Notes: generated by a model from the letters alone, not told the origin. A stretch of 64,000 nt of DNA from Wenyingzhuangia sp. 2_MG-2023 (GCF_030548295.1 NZ_JAUOSB010000005.1:62001-126000), one strand, 5' to 3'. Counted from the first letter of the stretch, positions 10,481 to 20,900 are shown. Program-made: numbers and translations.

Positions 10481-10518
10481 AAAAGGCAAAAAAGTATGTT
10501 TACTAATTTTTGCCTTTT
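10481..10518 (-). terminator. Intergenic hairpin between the GH30-like lipoprotein and FN3 glycosidase genes
   Basis: AAAAGGCAAAAA (10481-10492) pairs with TTTTTGCCTTTT (10507-10518) across a 14-base loop. It sits in a 76-base gap between same-strand genes, 28 bases before the downstream start codon. It could be a partial terminator, an mRNA-stabilising hairpin or a true operon end. Confidence 0.5.
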
Positions 10519-10528
10519 CCTTTTTATT

Positions 10529-11878
10529 TTATTTTATTTTAAACGTAAATCGTGAAATCGATCTTTCTGGTAACGTAAACATAAAAATATTATCCTCTTC
10601 TCCTTCAACATCAATTAACTTTTCTGTTCCTGTAACCACTCCACCATCTGTCCAATGTATAGTTCTTACTCCTCCATCTATACTAGCATCCTTTACTTGA
10701 AAAGTATAATCATCCCTTACAGTTGTATTCATATTTACTGCAAAAACTGTTATTGTTTTGTCTTCTATAAAAGCACGTGTTTGCAGTTTTCCTAAATCTG
10801 TTATGTCCTCTCCATCAATATCCGTTACCTGTATTGGTCTTGCTCCTAAAAGAGGTACAGATATAGCACGAATTAAATGTTTTCTTACATTACTAGCATT
10901 GTAATTTAAATCCCACCACATAAATCCTGTCATTCCAACATCTATCTGATCCCACAAGGCTACTATACCTTGTTCCGCTTCGTCAAAATCATTTACAGTT
11001 CCTTTGGTATCCCAATGAGGTTCTGTTGACCAAAAAGGCATATTTCCTACCAAATCTAAATCTTTTACAAGGTTAGCTTTAGGTCTGTATTTGGGATAGT
11101 AATGAGTTCCATAAATTTCCATAGTATCTCCCCATCCGTTTTCAAACAAGGTTTTCACCCATTTATTTTTATTCGGACCAAAATCCTCATAACCGACAAG
11201 AACAGGTATATCAAAATCTCTTTCTATTGCTAAAGACCTTAATTCAGCAATTGTTTCTGCATACTTTTGTGGAGTAATATTTCCTTCGTTGTATACATAT
11301 TCATTATCTATTCCTAAATAATCAATTTTAACATTTTTAGATTTCATAAACTCTAAAAAATCTGCAACTAAAATGGCATATTTTTCTGGTATAATACCAT
11401 CGTCTCCCTTAACCCAATCTGGAAAAGATCCTTGTCCTTCTAATTTTTTACTAGCAAAAACATAAGTATCATCGTTACCTCTAACCGCTTTTGCTAAATT
11501 GATAGACGTAATAAATCTTTCATAAACAGCTTCATCTACAACTCCTTCACTAGGATGTGCATTATCTTTATCTGTTCCTAAAATAGAAACTCTTAAGCCA
11601 TTAAGACCATCTTCCTTAAATATAGTATAAGCAGTTGTTGCATTTGTTGTATTTCTTGCTGCGTACTTAACATCATAGAAAAATACATCAATTAACTTTC
11701 CTGGATTTTCAAAAGAAATTACACTGTGAATTGTTGCTGGATCAAATTCTTCTGAATCAGTTATCTGATCTGAATCTGGCTCTACAGTATCTATCGACGA
11801 ATTGTCATCAGCACAAGCAATGGCTTGAAACAACAATACTACAATGACTATTTTTTTGAAGATGATGTTATTAATCAT
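10529..11878 (-). CDS. GH30-like clan GH-A glycosidase lipoprotein
   Basis: This 449-residue lipoprotein (lipobox FQAIAC, Cys22) is followed by an Asp/Ser/Glu-rich linker (about 23-46) and a TIM barrel plus beta-sandwich. Glu193 in LGIDNEY is the likely acid/base and Glu286 in FWSTEPHW the likely nucleophile, 93 residues apart. Segments ADFLEFMKSKNVKIDYL and ERDFDIPVLVGYEDFGP match the 719-residue protein at 5390-7549, showing common ancestry without the trefoil insertion or T9SS tail. Surface anchoring suggests action on glycan close to SusC/SusD. Its start codon overlaps the sulfatase stop (ATGATTAA, 8 bases), so the two are likely translationally coupled. The exact GH family is uncertain. 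Confidence 0.78.
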   Translation of the reverse strand: MINNIIFKKIVIVVLLFQAIACADDNSSIDTVEPDSDQITDSEEFDPATIHSVISFENPGKLIDVFFYDVKYAARNTTNATTAYTIFKEDGLNGLRVSILGTDKDNAHPSEGVVDEAVYERFITSINLAKAVRGNDDTYVFASKKLEGQGSFPDWVKGDDGIIPEKYAILVADFLEFMKSKNVKIDYLGIDNEYVYNEGNITPQKYAETIAELRSLAIERDFDIPVLVGYEDFGPNKNKWVKTLFENGWGDTMEIYGTHYYPKYRPKANLVKDLDLVGNMPFWSTEPHWDTKGTVNDFDEAEQGIVALWDQIDVGMTGFMWWDLNYNASNVRKHLIRAISVPLLGARPIQVTDIDGEDITDLGKLQTRAFIEDKTITVFAVNMNTTVRDDYTFQVKDASIDGGVRTIHWTDGGVVTGTEKLIDVEGEEDNIFMFTLPERSISRFTFKIK

Positions 11879-13352
11879 GACCTAAAAATGTTTCTTGACT
11901 AAATGTAAATACATCTGAAGAAGTTCTAGCACTGTCTAAAATAGCTTGCATTTTTGAAACAATATCAGGATGTTCACTAGCTATGTTATTTTGTTCTCCT
12001 ATATCATTAGACAAATCATACAATTCTAATGGAGCTTTCGGATTTTTTAAAACATTGTATTTAACTGCTTTCCAATTGTCCATTCTTACCGCTTGACGAC
12101 CTCCTTTTTCATGAAACTCCCAATACAAATATTTGTGTTTTTTCTGATTTTGAGCTTCACCCAATAGCTCAGGTAAAAATGAAATTCCATCAGTATTATT
12201 AGGAACCTCAATTCCTACAATATCAGAAAATGTTGGAAACACATCCCAGAATGCAGAAACATGGTCTGATATACTACCTTCTTTTATTTTCCCTGGCCAT
12301 TTGATAATCATAGGAACTCTAATTCCACCTTCATACAAATCTCTTTTAAATCCTTTAAGAGCTCCATTGCTGTTAAAATATTTAGGATCTGCTCCTCCTT
12401 CTTTGTGGGGGCCATTGTCTGATGTAAAAATAACTATGGTATTGTCTGCAATTCCAAGCTCCTCAACCTTATCCATAATTTCACCTACTTGCTGATCTAA
12501 CAAATCAACCATCGCTGCAAAAGCTGCATGAGATTCGTCTTGAGACTGGTATGCTCCATTATTTAGTTCAGCTGGATTGTTAGATCCTTTGTATTTCTTT
12601 TCTGGTAAAAATTTATTTCTATACTTATTTATAAGCTCCTCTGGTGCTGCCAATTCTGCATGAGGAATTATAGATGCTACGTAAGCAAAAAACGGCTTGT
12701 CTTTATTTTCTTCTATAAATTGAATTGTTTTATTATGAATCACTGTAGGAGCATACACTCCATTTGCAAAATTCTCATTCTCTTTTATACCGATAGAATC
12801 TCTATTGAACCATAAATGATCTGGAAAATATTTATGCCCTAAACGCTGACAATTGTATCCAAAAAAAGTATCAAAACCTTGATTTACAGGATCTCCTTCA
12901 GACCCAGGAAAACCAAGTCCCCATTTCCCAAAAGCCCCTGTGGTATAACCCGCTTTTTTCATAGCTTCTGCTAAAGTGTATGTATTGTCTGGTATTGGAT
13001 ATTGTCCTTCTGGCTGAATTTCTTTATTCCCCCTTACAACAGTGTGGCCTGTATGCATTCCCGTAAGCAATGCTGACCTTGAAGGGGCACAAACAGTACT
13101 TCCTGAATAATGCTGTGTAAACAACATTCCTTGTGATGCAAGCTTGTCTATATTAGGTGTTTTAAAATTCTGCTGCCCGTATGAACTTAAATCACCATAA
13201 CCTAAATCATCAGCTAAAATGTAAATAATATTTGGCTTATCTACATGATTAGAAACTAACGGCTCTCCTTTACTTTTTTTACTTGTAGAATTACATGATA
13301 TCAAAAGCGTTACCAGCAATAGAACAAAATAATGAATTGAATGTTTTATCAT
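11871..13352 (-). CDS. S1-family (formylglycine-dependent) sulfatase lipoprotein
   Basis: This enzyme hydrolyses sulfate esters, probably from an algal polysaccharide. It is 493 residues long with a lipobox (LLISC, Cys20). The metal-binding pair Asp48-Asp49 lies in ILADDLGYGD, and the active-site signature CAPSRSALLTG starts at Cys88, the residue expected to become formylglycine. A second metal-binding motif SDNGPH is present, as is the typical GKWGLG segment. It is the first gene of a cluster reading into the GH30-like lipoprotein (8-base overlap). The 333-base region upstream is shared with the divergent HTCS gene and has several ATGTTGC elements. The S1 subfamily, and so the sulfate position attacked, cannot be fixed by eye. 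Maturation needs a formylglycine-generating enzyme encoded elsewhere. Confidence 0.95.
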   Translation of the reverse strand: MIKHSIHYFVLLLVTLLISCNSTSKKSKGEPLVSNHVDKPNIIYILADDLGYGDLSSYGQQNFKTPNIDKLASQGMLFTQHYSGSTVCAPSRSALLTGMHTGHTVVRGNKEIQPEGQYPIPDNTYTLAEAMKKAGYTTGAFGKWGLGFPGSEGDPVNQGFDTFFGYNCQRLGHKYFPDHLWFNRDSIGIKENENFANGVYAPTVIHNKTIQFIEENKDKPFFAYVASIIPHAELAAPEELINKYRNKFLPEKKYKGSNNPAELNNGAYQSQDESHAAFAAMVDLLDQQVGEIMDKVEELGIADNTIVIFTSDNGPHKEGGADPKYFNSNGALKGFKRDLYEGGIRVPMIIKWPGKIKEGSISDHVSAFWDVFPTFSDIVGIEVPNNTDGISFLPELLGEAQNQKKHKYLYWEFHEKGGRQAVRMDNWKAVKYNVLKNPKAPLELYDLSNDIGEQNNIASEHPDIVSKMQAILDSARTSSDVFTFSQETFLGHD

Positions 13353-13685
13353 CGTTTAAATTGTATAAAAACTATAGAGTACTAGCCTCTATAAAATTAG
13401 TTGTCTTATAGATTTGATTGTTTTTAATCTATAGTTCTCGAAATTACAACGTTTACCGTCATTACATTTCTCATATAACACCGCCAAATGTTGCAACAAA
13501 GCGTGTTTTACGTATTTTTAGCCATTTGCAACATTACCAATCACACCAAGCAACATTTTTACCCCCACCATTTAAGGTTTCAATAAAAAAAATAATGAAA
13601 TTGCAACAATATCATAATGTAAGTTGTATTTTGATTCATCATACACAAAAACAAAGAATTTTTCTACACTTGAAAAAAATATACC
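13353..13685. promoter_or_regulatory. Divergent regulatory region between sulfatase and HTCS
   Basis: This 333-base gap separates divergent genes. It contains four TTGCAAC/GTTGC-type elements: AAATGTTGC at 13486-13494, its inverted form GCAACAT at 13528-13534, the full 16-base operator match at 13550-13565, and TTGCAACAAT at 13601-13610. A 98-codon open frame crosses it but has no protein-like composition. Both promoters must lie here; I cannot place their -7 boxes with confidence. Confidence 0.5.
13550..13565 (-). promoter_or_regulatory. Candidate HTCS operator upstream of the regulator gene
   Basis: Read on the minus strand this is GGGGTAAAAATGTTGC, identical to the GH2-operon copy (27117-27132) at 14 of 16 positions. 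Relative to the HTCS gene it has the same orientation and a similar distance (120 bases before the start codon) as the copies at susC and the GH2 operon, which fits autoregulation. It may also serve the divergent sulfatase operon. Confidence 0.5.
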
Positions 13686-16600
13686 GTGCGAAACATAATT
13701 ACACCATTGCTTAAGCAAATAACTATTTTTATCTTATTTTTAAACATCTCTTCTGTTCTTTCACAATCAAAAGAATCGTCTTTTCATGAGCTAAATACTC
13801 AAGGTACTATATTCAATAAAAAAGTAAATACACTGTATGAAGATAGTATTGGTTTTTTATGGATTGGAACACAAACGGGACTATATAGATATGATGGAAA
13901 TAATTTAGTAGTATTTCAAAACAATGTTTTTGATCCTTACTCTATACCTAATAACAGTATAAATTCTATCATAGAAGATGATGATAAAAATTTATGGATT
14001 GGAAGTGAAAGCTTTTTAATATTTTACAATCGTAAGTTAAATAGGTTTACAGGGTTTTATAAAAACGCAACATCAATAGTTTTACAAAAAACATCCGATG
14101 GAAGTATTTGGGTCAACTCTAAAAACTCTGAGTTGATTATAATTAGTCCTAAAACTAAATTCACAAAAGTTGACTCTACATCTCATTTTAACTATAATAA
14201 CAACCAAAGTATTATTCAACTTGATACTCAAATAAATTGTTTTGTTGAAGATAGTTTTAATAGATTTTGGGTAGGTACCAACAAAGGAATAGCATTATTA
14301 GATGAATCTAACAAACACATTAAAAGTAATTTTAATCACCAAATTAAAGGATTAAAAAACATAGAAAACAATCGATTTATTGCGTTGACGAACAATGGCA
14401 TATACCTATTAAGCTATAATAAAGCTAACGCTACTCTTGAAACTCTTGAATCTTATCCAAACATTTTAAAACCATTTAAAAAACAAGGATTATTAACTTC
14501 TTTAGCACAAACATCAACACATAATAATTTGTGGATTGGAACTACCAATGGACTTATAAAAGCCGTAAGGAAAAACCATCAATATACTTTTTTATATCAT
14601 TCCGAAGAAAACTTAAGAACCAATCATATCAACTCTACAATATTTGATTCTTATGGAAATTTGTGGATTGGCTCTAACAAAGGTATTAACAAACACATCA
14701 GCAGAACCTCTCTTTTTGATTTTCAGCATGTCAATAAATTTTCAAACAAAGAAGTATCAAACACAAATAGTCTTCTTTTTTACTCTGAAAACAATGTACT
14801 TATTGGAACTAGTAATGGATTGTACAAGTACAATTCTAAAAAAAAGAATGCTCACGAAGTTCAACTTATTACAAATTCAAAAATCAATGGCATTAATAAC
14901 TTAACGCTTAATTATGATAAAACTGAGCTTTTACTAAGCAGTGAACACCGCTTATTTAAGTCTGTTAACTACAACCCAACTGACAATAAAATACATCTAC
15001 AAGAAATTGGAAAATACAACAGACTAATAACTGATATTGCACCTATCAATAAAAATGAAGTATGGATTGGTTTGTGGAATGGAGGAATAGATATTCTTAA
15101 CAACAAATCTCCTCTTTCTGAGTTTAAGAAAAAAGTATTAAAAAAACTCTCTAAAAATCATACTTCTGTTTTTTTATTAACTAGTGATTATCAATTATGG
15201 ATTGGTACTCGTGGTGAAGGTTTATTTAAAATTGATTTTAATACTGAAACGCTAGAGGAGTTTTTACCAAATAAAGACGGACTGTCTTCTAATGCTATTT
15301 TAAGTTTGTACGAAGATCGTCATAAAAACATATGGGTGGGTACAAGAGGTGGTGGTTTGAATCTTTATCTTGAAGAAAAAAATAGCTTTAAAAACTTTAA
15401 CAACTCTAGAGGATTGGTTCCAAACACTATTATTGCTCTTGAAGAAGATAATAAGGGACACATATGGATGAGTACACAAGATGGTATTACTCGTTTTGAT
15501 GTTGCAAATGAAAAATTCATCCCTTTTGGAGTAGAAGATGGCATACATGAAATTCATTTCACCTACAAATCTAGCTCATCTAGCAAAAATAAAAAATCTC
15601 TGTATTTTGGTAACAAAGAGGGTTTTTATAATGTAAGTCCCAACACATTTTCACAAAAAAATAAGACTCCAGCTACCATTATCACAAACTTTTCTATTCT
15701 GAGTGATTCTAAAAACAATACGTCAAACTCTTTTCAAAATCACTCAACCTCAATCAACATCAACTCAGAGCAACCAATTGTTTTGCCTTATGATCAAAAC
15801 AATATAGTGGTCAATTTTTCATCTCTAGACTTAACTACTCCAAACAAAAATGAGTATGCTTATAAATTAGAGGGATTAAACAATTATTGGATTTATACCA
15901 CCGCTTATAACAGAAATGCAAATTACAACGACCTTGCTCCAGGATCTTACACTTTTAAAGTAAAAAGTTCTAATAGCGATGGTGTTTGGAATGAAAATCC
16001 AACTGTATTAAAATTTAAAATCACACCTCCTTTTTGGAGAAGTACATTGGCTCATATTATTTATGCATTGATTTATACTACCCTAATTTTAATAGGATAT
16101 TTTCTAATTAACCGATGGTACAACCTTAAAAAAAACCTAGTAGCTGAAACTATTAGTAGAGAAAAAGACAATGAGCATAACAGAATGAAAATGATTTTTT
16201 TCACAGATATTTCACACGAATTGCGCACTCCTTTGTCTCTAATTTTAGGAACTATTGAAAAAGTTGTTAAAGAAAAAAATTTCTCCTTAAGTCCACTCAC
16301 TGCCCAACGTATTTACAACAATACACTTAGAATGCATAGACTTATCAATCAGATAATGGACATTCGTAAGTTTGATGTAGGTAAATTTAATTTAAGTGTA
16401 TCTAAAAATGACATTGTTAAAGATGTTAGCATCATTAAAGATAGTTTTAATGATTTTGCAAGAATTTACGAAATTGACTATAATTTTATCTCTAAAGAAG
16501 AAAAAATTAGAGGTTGGTACGATGTAGATATATTAGAAAAAACACTCTTTAATTTGTTATCTAATGCTTTTAAATACACCAAAGAAAAAGGAGCTATTAG

Positions 16601-17813
16601 TGTTACTTTAGAAATTGCAAATGCAGAAGATACTAAAACAACAACTCTTGATTTAGAAAAAAACAACTATATCAAATGTGCTGTTAGAGATAATGGTATG
16701 GGAATTCCTAAAAAAGATTTAGCATTTATTTTTGACCGTTATTATCAAGCAACTAAATCACACACCAATCAAATACCCGGTACTGGAGTCGGGATGGAAC
16801 TTGTTCACAAATTGATAGAAAGACACCATGGTATTATTTGTGTTGAAAGTGAAGAAAATATCTTTACAGAATTCACTTTTTACCTACCTATTAATAAAGA
16901 TAAGTATCCTAAAAACGAACTTTTAAAAACAAGCATCCCTCTAAAACGAAATTTTATAGAAAACTCTGAATTCCAGGTAATTGAAGAAGTATCCAGCGAA
17001 TTTGAATCAAAACAGAATTCAAAAAAATCAATAAAACCAACTGTTTTACTTGTAGAAGACAATGAAGATTTAAGACGTATGGTTAAGGATGAATTAATTT
17101 CTGATTTTCATATCATTGAAGCTCCTAACGGTAAAGAAGGTTACGACCTTATTTTAAAAGAGAAACCATTGCTAATTATTAGCGATATTTTAATGCCTAT
17201 AGAAGACGGAATATCTATGTTGCAACGCATTAAAGACAATAAGGAGATTAGCAATATTCCTATCTTTATGCTAACTGCAAAAAACTCGGACGACACTAAA
17301 ATTAAATGTTTAAGCCTTGGTGCTGATGATTATATTGAAAAACCTTTTAGTTTAGAATTTGTGAAATGGAAGGTGAAAAATGCTCTAGGAACTAGAAAAG
17401 AACTTAAAGAAAAATACAGTAAGATTATTACTCCTGAACCTTCTAAAATTGAAATTGATTCTAACGATGAAAAATTCATCAAAAAACTCATTAAAATTAT
17501 TGAAGAATCTATGACCGATAATTTATTAAGTGTTGAGTATTTAGCTTCTGAAGTAGGAATGAGTAGAGCTAATTTGTATAGAAAACTTCAAGCTATTGTT
17601 AACGACACTCCTGTTAATTTTATCAAAAAAATAAAACTAAAAAGAGCAGCGCAATTGTTAAAACAAAACAACATGTATATTTCTGAAGTAGCTTATATGA
17701 CAGGATTTAACAATCAAAAATATTTTGGTAAATGTTTTCAAAAAGAATACAAAATGAGCCCAACAGAATACATTAAGAAGCATGCAGAACAGTTAGACAG
17801 CAATAATGATTAA
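13686..17813 (+). CDS. Hybrid two-component system regulator (HTCS) of the PUL
   Basis: This 1375-residue one-protein signalling system senses a glycan breakdown product in the periplasm and activates PUL transcription. In order: signal peptide/membrane anchor (about 1-27), a double-propeller sensor with Reg_prop repeats (LWIGTQTGLYRYDG, NLWIGTTNGLIKAV, NIWVGTRGGGLNLY and others), a Y_Y_Y domain (about 690-775), one transmembrane helix (about 785-805), a histidine kinase with His844 in DISHELRTPLS, an ATPase domain with DNGMGIP, a receiver domain with Asp1167 (IISDILMP), and an AraC-type HTH domain (about 1265-1372). The start is GTG: an in-frame TGA at 13671 leaves GTG at 13686 as the first usable start. 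It is the only regulator in the locus, divergent from the sulfatase gene. Confidence 0.96.
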   Translation: MRNIITPLLKQITIFILFLNISSVLSQSKESSFHELNTQGTIFNKKVNTLYEDSIGFLWIGTQTGLYRYDGNNLVVFQNNVFDPYSIPNNSINSIIEDDDKNLWIGSESFLIFYNRKLNRFTGFYKNATSIVLQKTSDGSIWVNSKNSELIIISPKTKFTKVDSTSHFNYNNNQSIIQLDTQINCFVEDSFNRFWVGTNKGIALLDESNKHIKSNFNHQIKGLKNIENNRFIALTNNGIYLLSYNKANATLETLESYPNILKPFKKQGLLTSLAQTSTHNNLWIGTTNGLIKAVRKNHQYTFLYHSEENLRTNHINSTIFDSYGNLWIGSNKGINKHISRTSLFDFQHVNKFSNKEVSNTNSLLFYSENNVLIGTSNGLYKYNSKKKNAHEVQLITNSKINGINNLTLNYDKTELLLSSEHRLFKSVNYNPTDNKIHLQEIGKYNRLITDIAPINKNEVWIGLWNGGIDILNNKSPLSEFKKKVLKKLSKNHTSVFLLTSDYQLWIGTRGEGLFKIDFNTETLEEFLPNKDGLSSNAILSLYEDRHKNIWVGTRGGGLNLYLEEKNSFKNFNNSRGLVPNTIIALEEDNKGHIWMSTQDGITRFDVANEKFIPFGVEDGIHEIHFTYKSSSSSKNKKSLYFGNKEGFYNVSPNTFSQKNKTPATIITNFSILSDSKNNTSNSFQNHSTSININSEQPIVLPYDQNNIVVNFSSLDLTTPNKNEYAYKLEGLNNYWIYTTAYNRNANYNDLAPGSYTFKVKSSNSDGVWNENPTVLKFKITPPFWRSTLAHIIYALIYTTLILIGYFLINRWYNLKKNLVAETISREKDNEHNRMKMIFFTDISHELRTPLSLILGTIEKVVKEKNFSLSPLTAQRIYNNTLRMHRLINQIMDIRKFDVGKFNLSVSKNDIVKDVSIIKDSFNDFARIYEIDYNFISKEEKIRGWYDVDILEKTLFNLLSNAFKYTKEKGAISVTLEIANAEDTKTTTLDLEKNNYIKCAVRDNGMGIPKKDLAFIFDRYYQATKSHTNQIPGTGVGMELVHKLIERHHGIICVESEENIFTEFTFYLPINKDKYPKNELLKTSIPLKRNFIENSEFQVIEEVSSEFESKQNSKKSIKPTVLLVEDNEDLRRMVKDELISDFHIIEAPNGKEGYDLILKEKPLLIISDILMPIEDGISMLQRIKDNKEISNIPIFMLTAKNSDDTKIKCLSLGADDYIEKPFSLEFVKWKVKNALGTRKELKEKYSKIITPEPSKIEIDSNDEKFIKKLIKIIEESMTDNLLSVEYLASEVGMSRANLYRKLQAIVNDTPVNFIKKIKLKRAAQLLKQNNMYISEVAYMTGFNNQKYFGKCFQKEYKMSPTEYIKKHAEQLDSNND

Positions 17814-17855
17814 AACTTATTGAACATCTAGTATTTTGTTCATGCTATTGCATAT

Positions 17856-17889
17856 AAAAAGGGCTTAGTTAAAAAACTAAGCCCTTTTT
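17856..17889. terminator. Bidirectional terminator between HTCS and GH2
   Basis: A perfect 15-bp stem (17856-17870 with 17875-17889) around GGGCTTAG/CTAAGCCC closes on a 4-base loop and is flanked by A and T runs. It serves the convergent HTCS and GH2 genes. Confidence 0.92.
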
Positions 17890-17941
17890 ATTTAAATCAT
17901 TATTCATTTGAAACAGTTGCAAATCAAAAACAGGTGCCTTT

Positions 17942-20900
17942 TTATTCTACTATTAACATTAAAATATTTGGACCACTTTTACCAACTGTTTTCAGTTCAA
18001 TATAATTAGCTCCTGCTTCTAATTTTTTTTCTACTTCAATTTCTCCCCATTTAGAATTCCAAGAACCTGTAGACTTAAACTCTATGATTCCAGTACTTTT
18101 ATTATTCACAAAAAGTTCCATTGGTCTTAATTTTGTATCGTTAGATGCGTACTTAAATTTTAAAATAAAACTTCCTGCACTACCATCATTTTCTTGATAC
18201 CAACTTACCTTACCTTCATTTCCTTTAAAATCAACATAACGCTGACCTTGGTTAGATATTTTTTTTGCTCCTTTTACATCTGCATTTACAGCCAACATAC
18301 CATTTGTATTTATAGCACTTGTTGTATTTTCATTTGCTTTCCAATACAATCCTAAATCAGCTGCAAAGGTCTCTTCCATTGTCAATATTATTTTTCCTTG
18401 TTTAACTACAATAGCCTTGACTGTGGTTCCTAAACCAACTTCAAAAGAGCTTTTATATTTTGTACTTTTTATTGATGGCTGGGTACCATCTAATGTGTAG
18501 TATATAGCATATGCTTCCTGTTTTTCAGTATCAAGAAAGTTTAAAGTTTTTACATCTATACTTACTTTTTCAGAAGTTAACAATTGCTTTTCTCCTAAAA
18601 TTGCTCCTGTTGTAATCAATGCTTTTTTAGCGTTTTCAGACACTCTTAAAAATGCTCTTGTAGCTCCCATAAATGCTTTTTTCTCATAAATATTAACATT
18701 TTTAGTAACATCTACAGGATCTCCATTTTCTAAAGAAAGTAATACAACATCTCCTTCTAAGTGGTAATATATTTTATTTTCTCCATAAGGATAAAAAACA
18801 TTTTTAGTATCTACCAAATTGGCTGTTACAATAGCAACTTTATCTGTTGCTGTATTTGTATATTTTTTTTCCAAATCTAATTGAATTGCAGATGGAGTTG
18901 ATGCTGTAGTTTGTTTTGACATCACAACTTCTTTTCCATCAACATATCCTTTTACGACTAACTCTCCTGTCTCCCAAGGTACCATCCATTCACATTGCAT
19001 TTCATCCCATTTTGTTCCAGGTTTATCCCTACCTAAAGAGCGTCCATTTAAAAATAACTCTACCTCTTCACAATTAGAATATACCCAAACTGGAATTTCT
19101 ACTCCTTTTTCTAAGGTTGGGTGTGTCCAATGTGGTAAAATATGAGCCATCGGTTCTTTTGTCCATTGACTCTGATAAAAATAGAATAGATCTTTTTTAA
19201 ATCCAGCAACATCTAAAGCACCTCCCATAAACAATCGGAAAGGCCAACCACCATGTACATATCCTGCTTCACCATAATAATCATAACCAGTCCATCTGAA
19301 ATGACCACTAAACCAAGGTAAATCACGCATCAATTCCCAATTTTTACGAGCAGAAATACGCACCATAGCATTGTCATAAGAGGAATTAAAATGTTGTTTT
19401 CCATTTGTCCATTTATCACTAGAAGCCCATTCGTAAGTAAATACTTCTTTTTCAGTTAAATCTGGCAACTCAAAAGGTTGCTGCCCTTTGTTAGGGTACC
19501 CATCTCTAAACCAAGTTTTGGTTCTATAGTATCCTCTAGTTTGCCAAGTATGTGGAGCTTCTGTAGAAACAAATGGTTTGTTGGGTCTAGGTTTGTTAAA
19601 GAAATCCATTTTTTCACTTCCTCCGTTTACTCCATAAACATCCATGTATTCAGAAGAACTGTGTCCAGAAGTTACAGGTTTTTCAGCATCTAACTCATGG
19701 CACAATGCAACCAATTCTTTTCCTATTTTTCCTCTAGTTTCATTACCAACACTATAAATAATTATAGACGGATGGTTTCTATTTCTTAACAACCACTCAG
19801 TCATATCTCTCTTCCACCAAGTATCGAAAGCTTGTTTTCCGTAATCTTCTTTTGCTTTTTTACTCCACCCATCAAATATCTCATCCATAACTAAAATACC
19901 CAACTCATCACACAAATCATAAAACATTGGTGGTGCAGGATTGTGTGCTGTACGTATCGCATTTACTCCCATATCTTTCAATAAACCTAATTTCCATCTT
20001 AATAAAGGCTCTGTCCATGCTCCTCCCAAAGGGCCACCCTCATAATGTTCACTCACCCCCAATAACTTTGTTATCTTTCCATTCAACCAAAAACCTGTCT
20101 CCGTTTTCCACGCTATTGATCGTACTCCTAAATTGATTGTAACCTCATCAATTATCTTGTTTTTAATCACCAAACGGCTTACTACTTTGTACAAATAAGG
20201 GTTCTCCAAACTCCATAATTCTGGAGTTTCAATTTTAAGCTCCGTCTCTAATTCTAAGTCAGATTTACGATCCTTATATTTTTGTTTTTTTTGAGCAACA
20301 ATATTTCCCTCAATGTCTAAAATCAATGTTTCTAAGGTTCCTTTTGACTTTAATGAGCTTTTATTCCCTAAAGAAGTTTTTACATTGACTAAAGCAAAAT
20401 CCTTCTTAATTTCTGGTGTAGATACATATACTCCATTAGGCTTAATATATTGTTGATTTGTAACCACTAAATGCACAGGAGCATAAATTCCACAAGGGTG
20501 ATACCAACGTGCAGAAGGCTCCTTTGAATTGTCGACTCTTACAGCAATTATGTTTTTTCCGGTTGTTAAAAATTTAGAAATTTCATAACGAAATGAAATG
20601 TATCCATACGGTCGTTTCTCAAGGTAATGACCATTGACCCAAACTTCACTATTCATATAAACACCATCAAATTCAATACTAACAAGCTTATTTTCCCAGT
20701 TTTTTGAGGCTTCAAATGTCTTTTGATACCAACCAATTCCACCACCAAAATATCCACCACTTGCTCCTTGTGCTCCATCTTTAGAAATCCCCTCTTCAAA
20801 AGCCCAATCGTGAGGAATTTGTATAGAATTCCATGTAGATGTATTTGTATTAGGTTTTGAGAATTCTGGGTTGTCCTGTAATATAAATTTCCAGTTCTTA

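Noticed and set aside
13418-13714. 98-codon open frame in the sulfatase/HTCS intergenic region
   Set aside because: It overlaps the HTCS start and has a composition unlike a protein (many His, Tyr, Lys and no recognisable motif). The region is better explained as a divergent regulatory region with operator elements.
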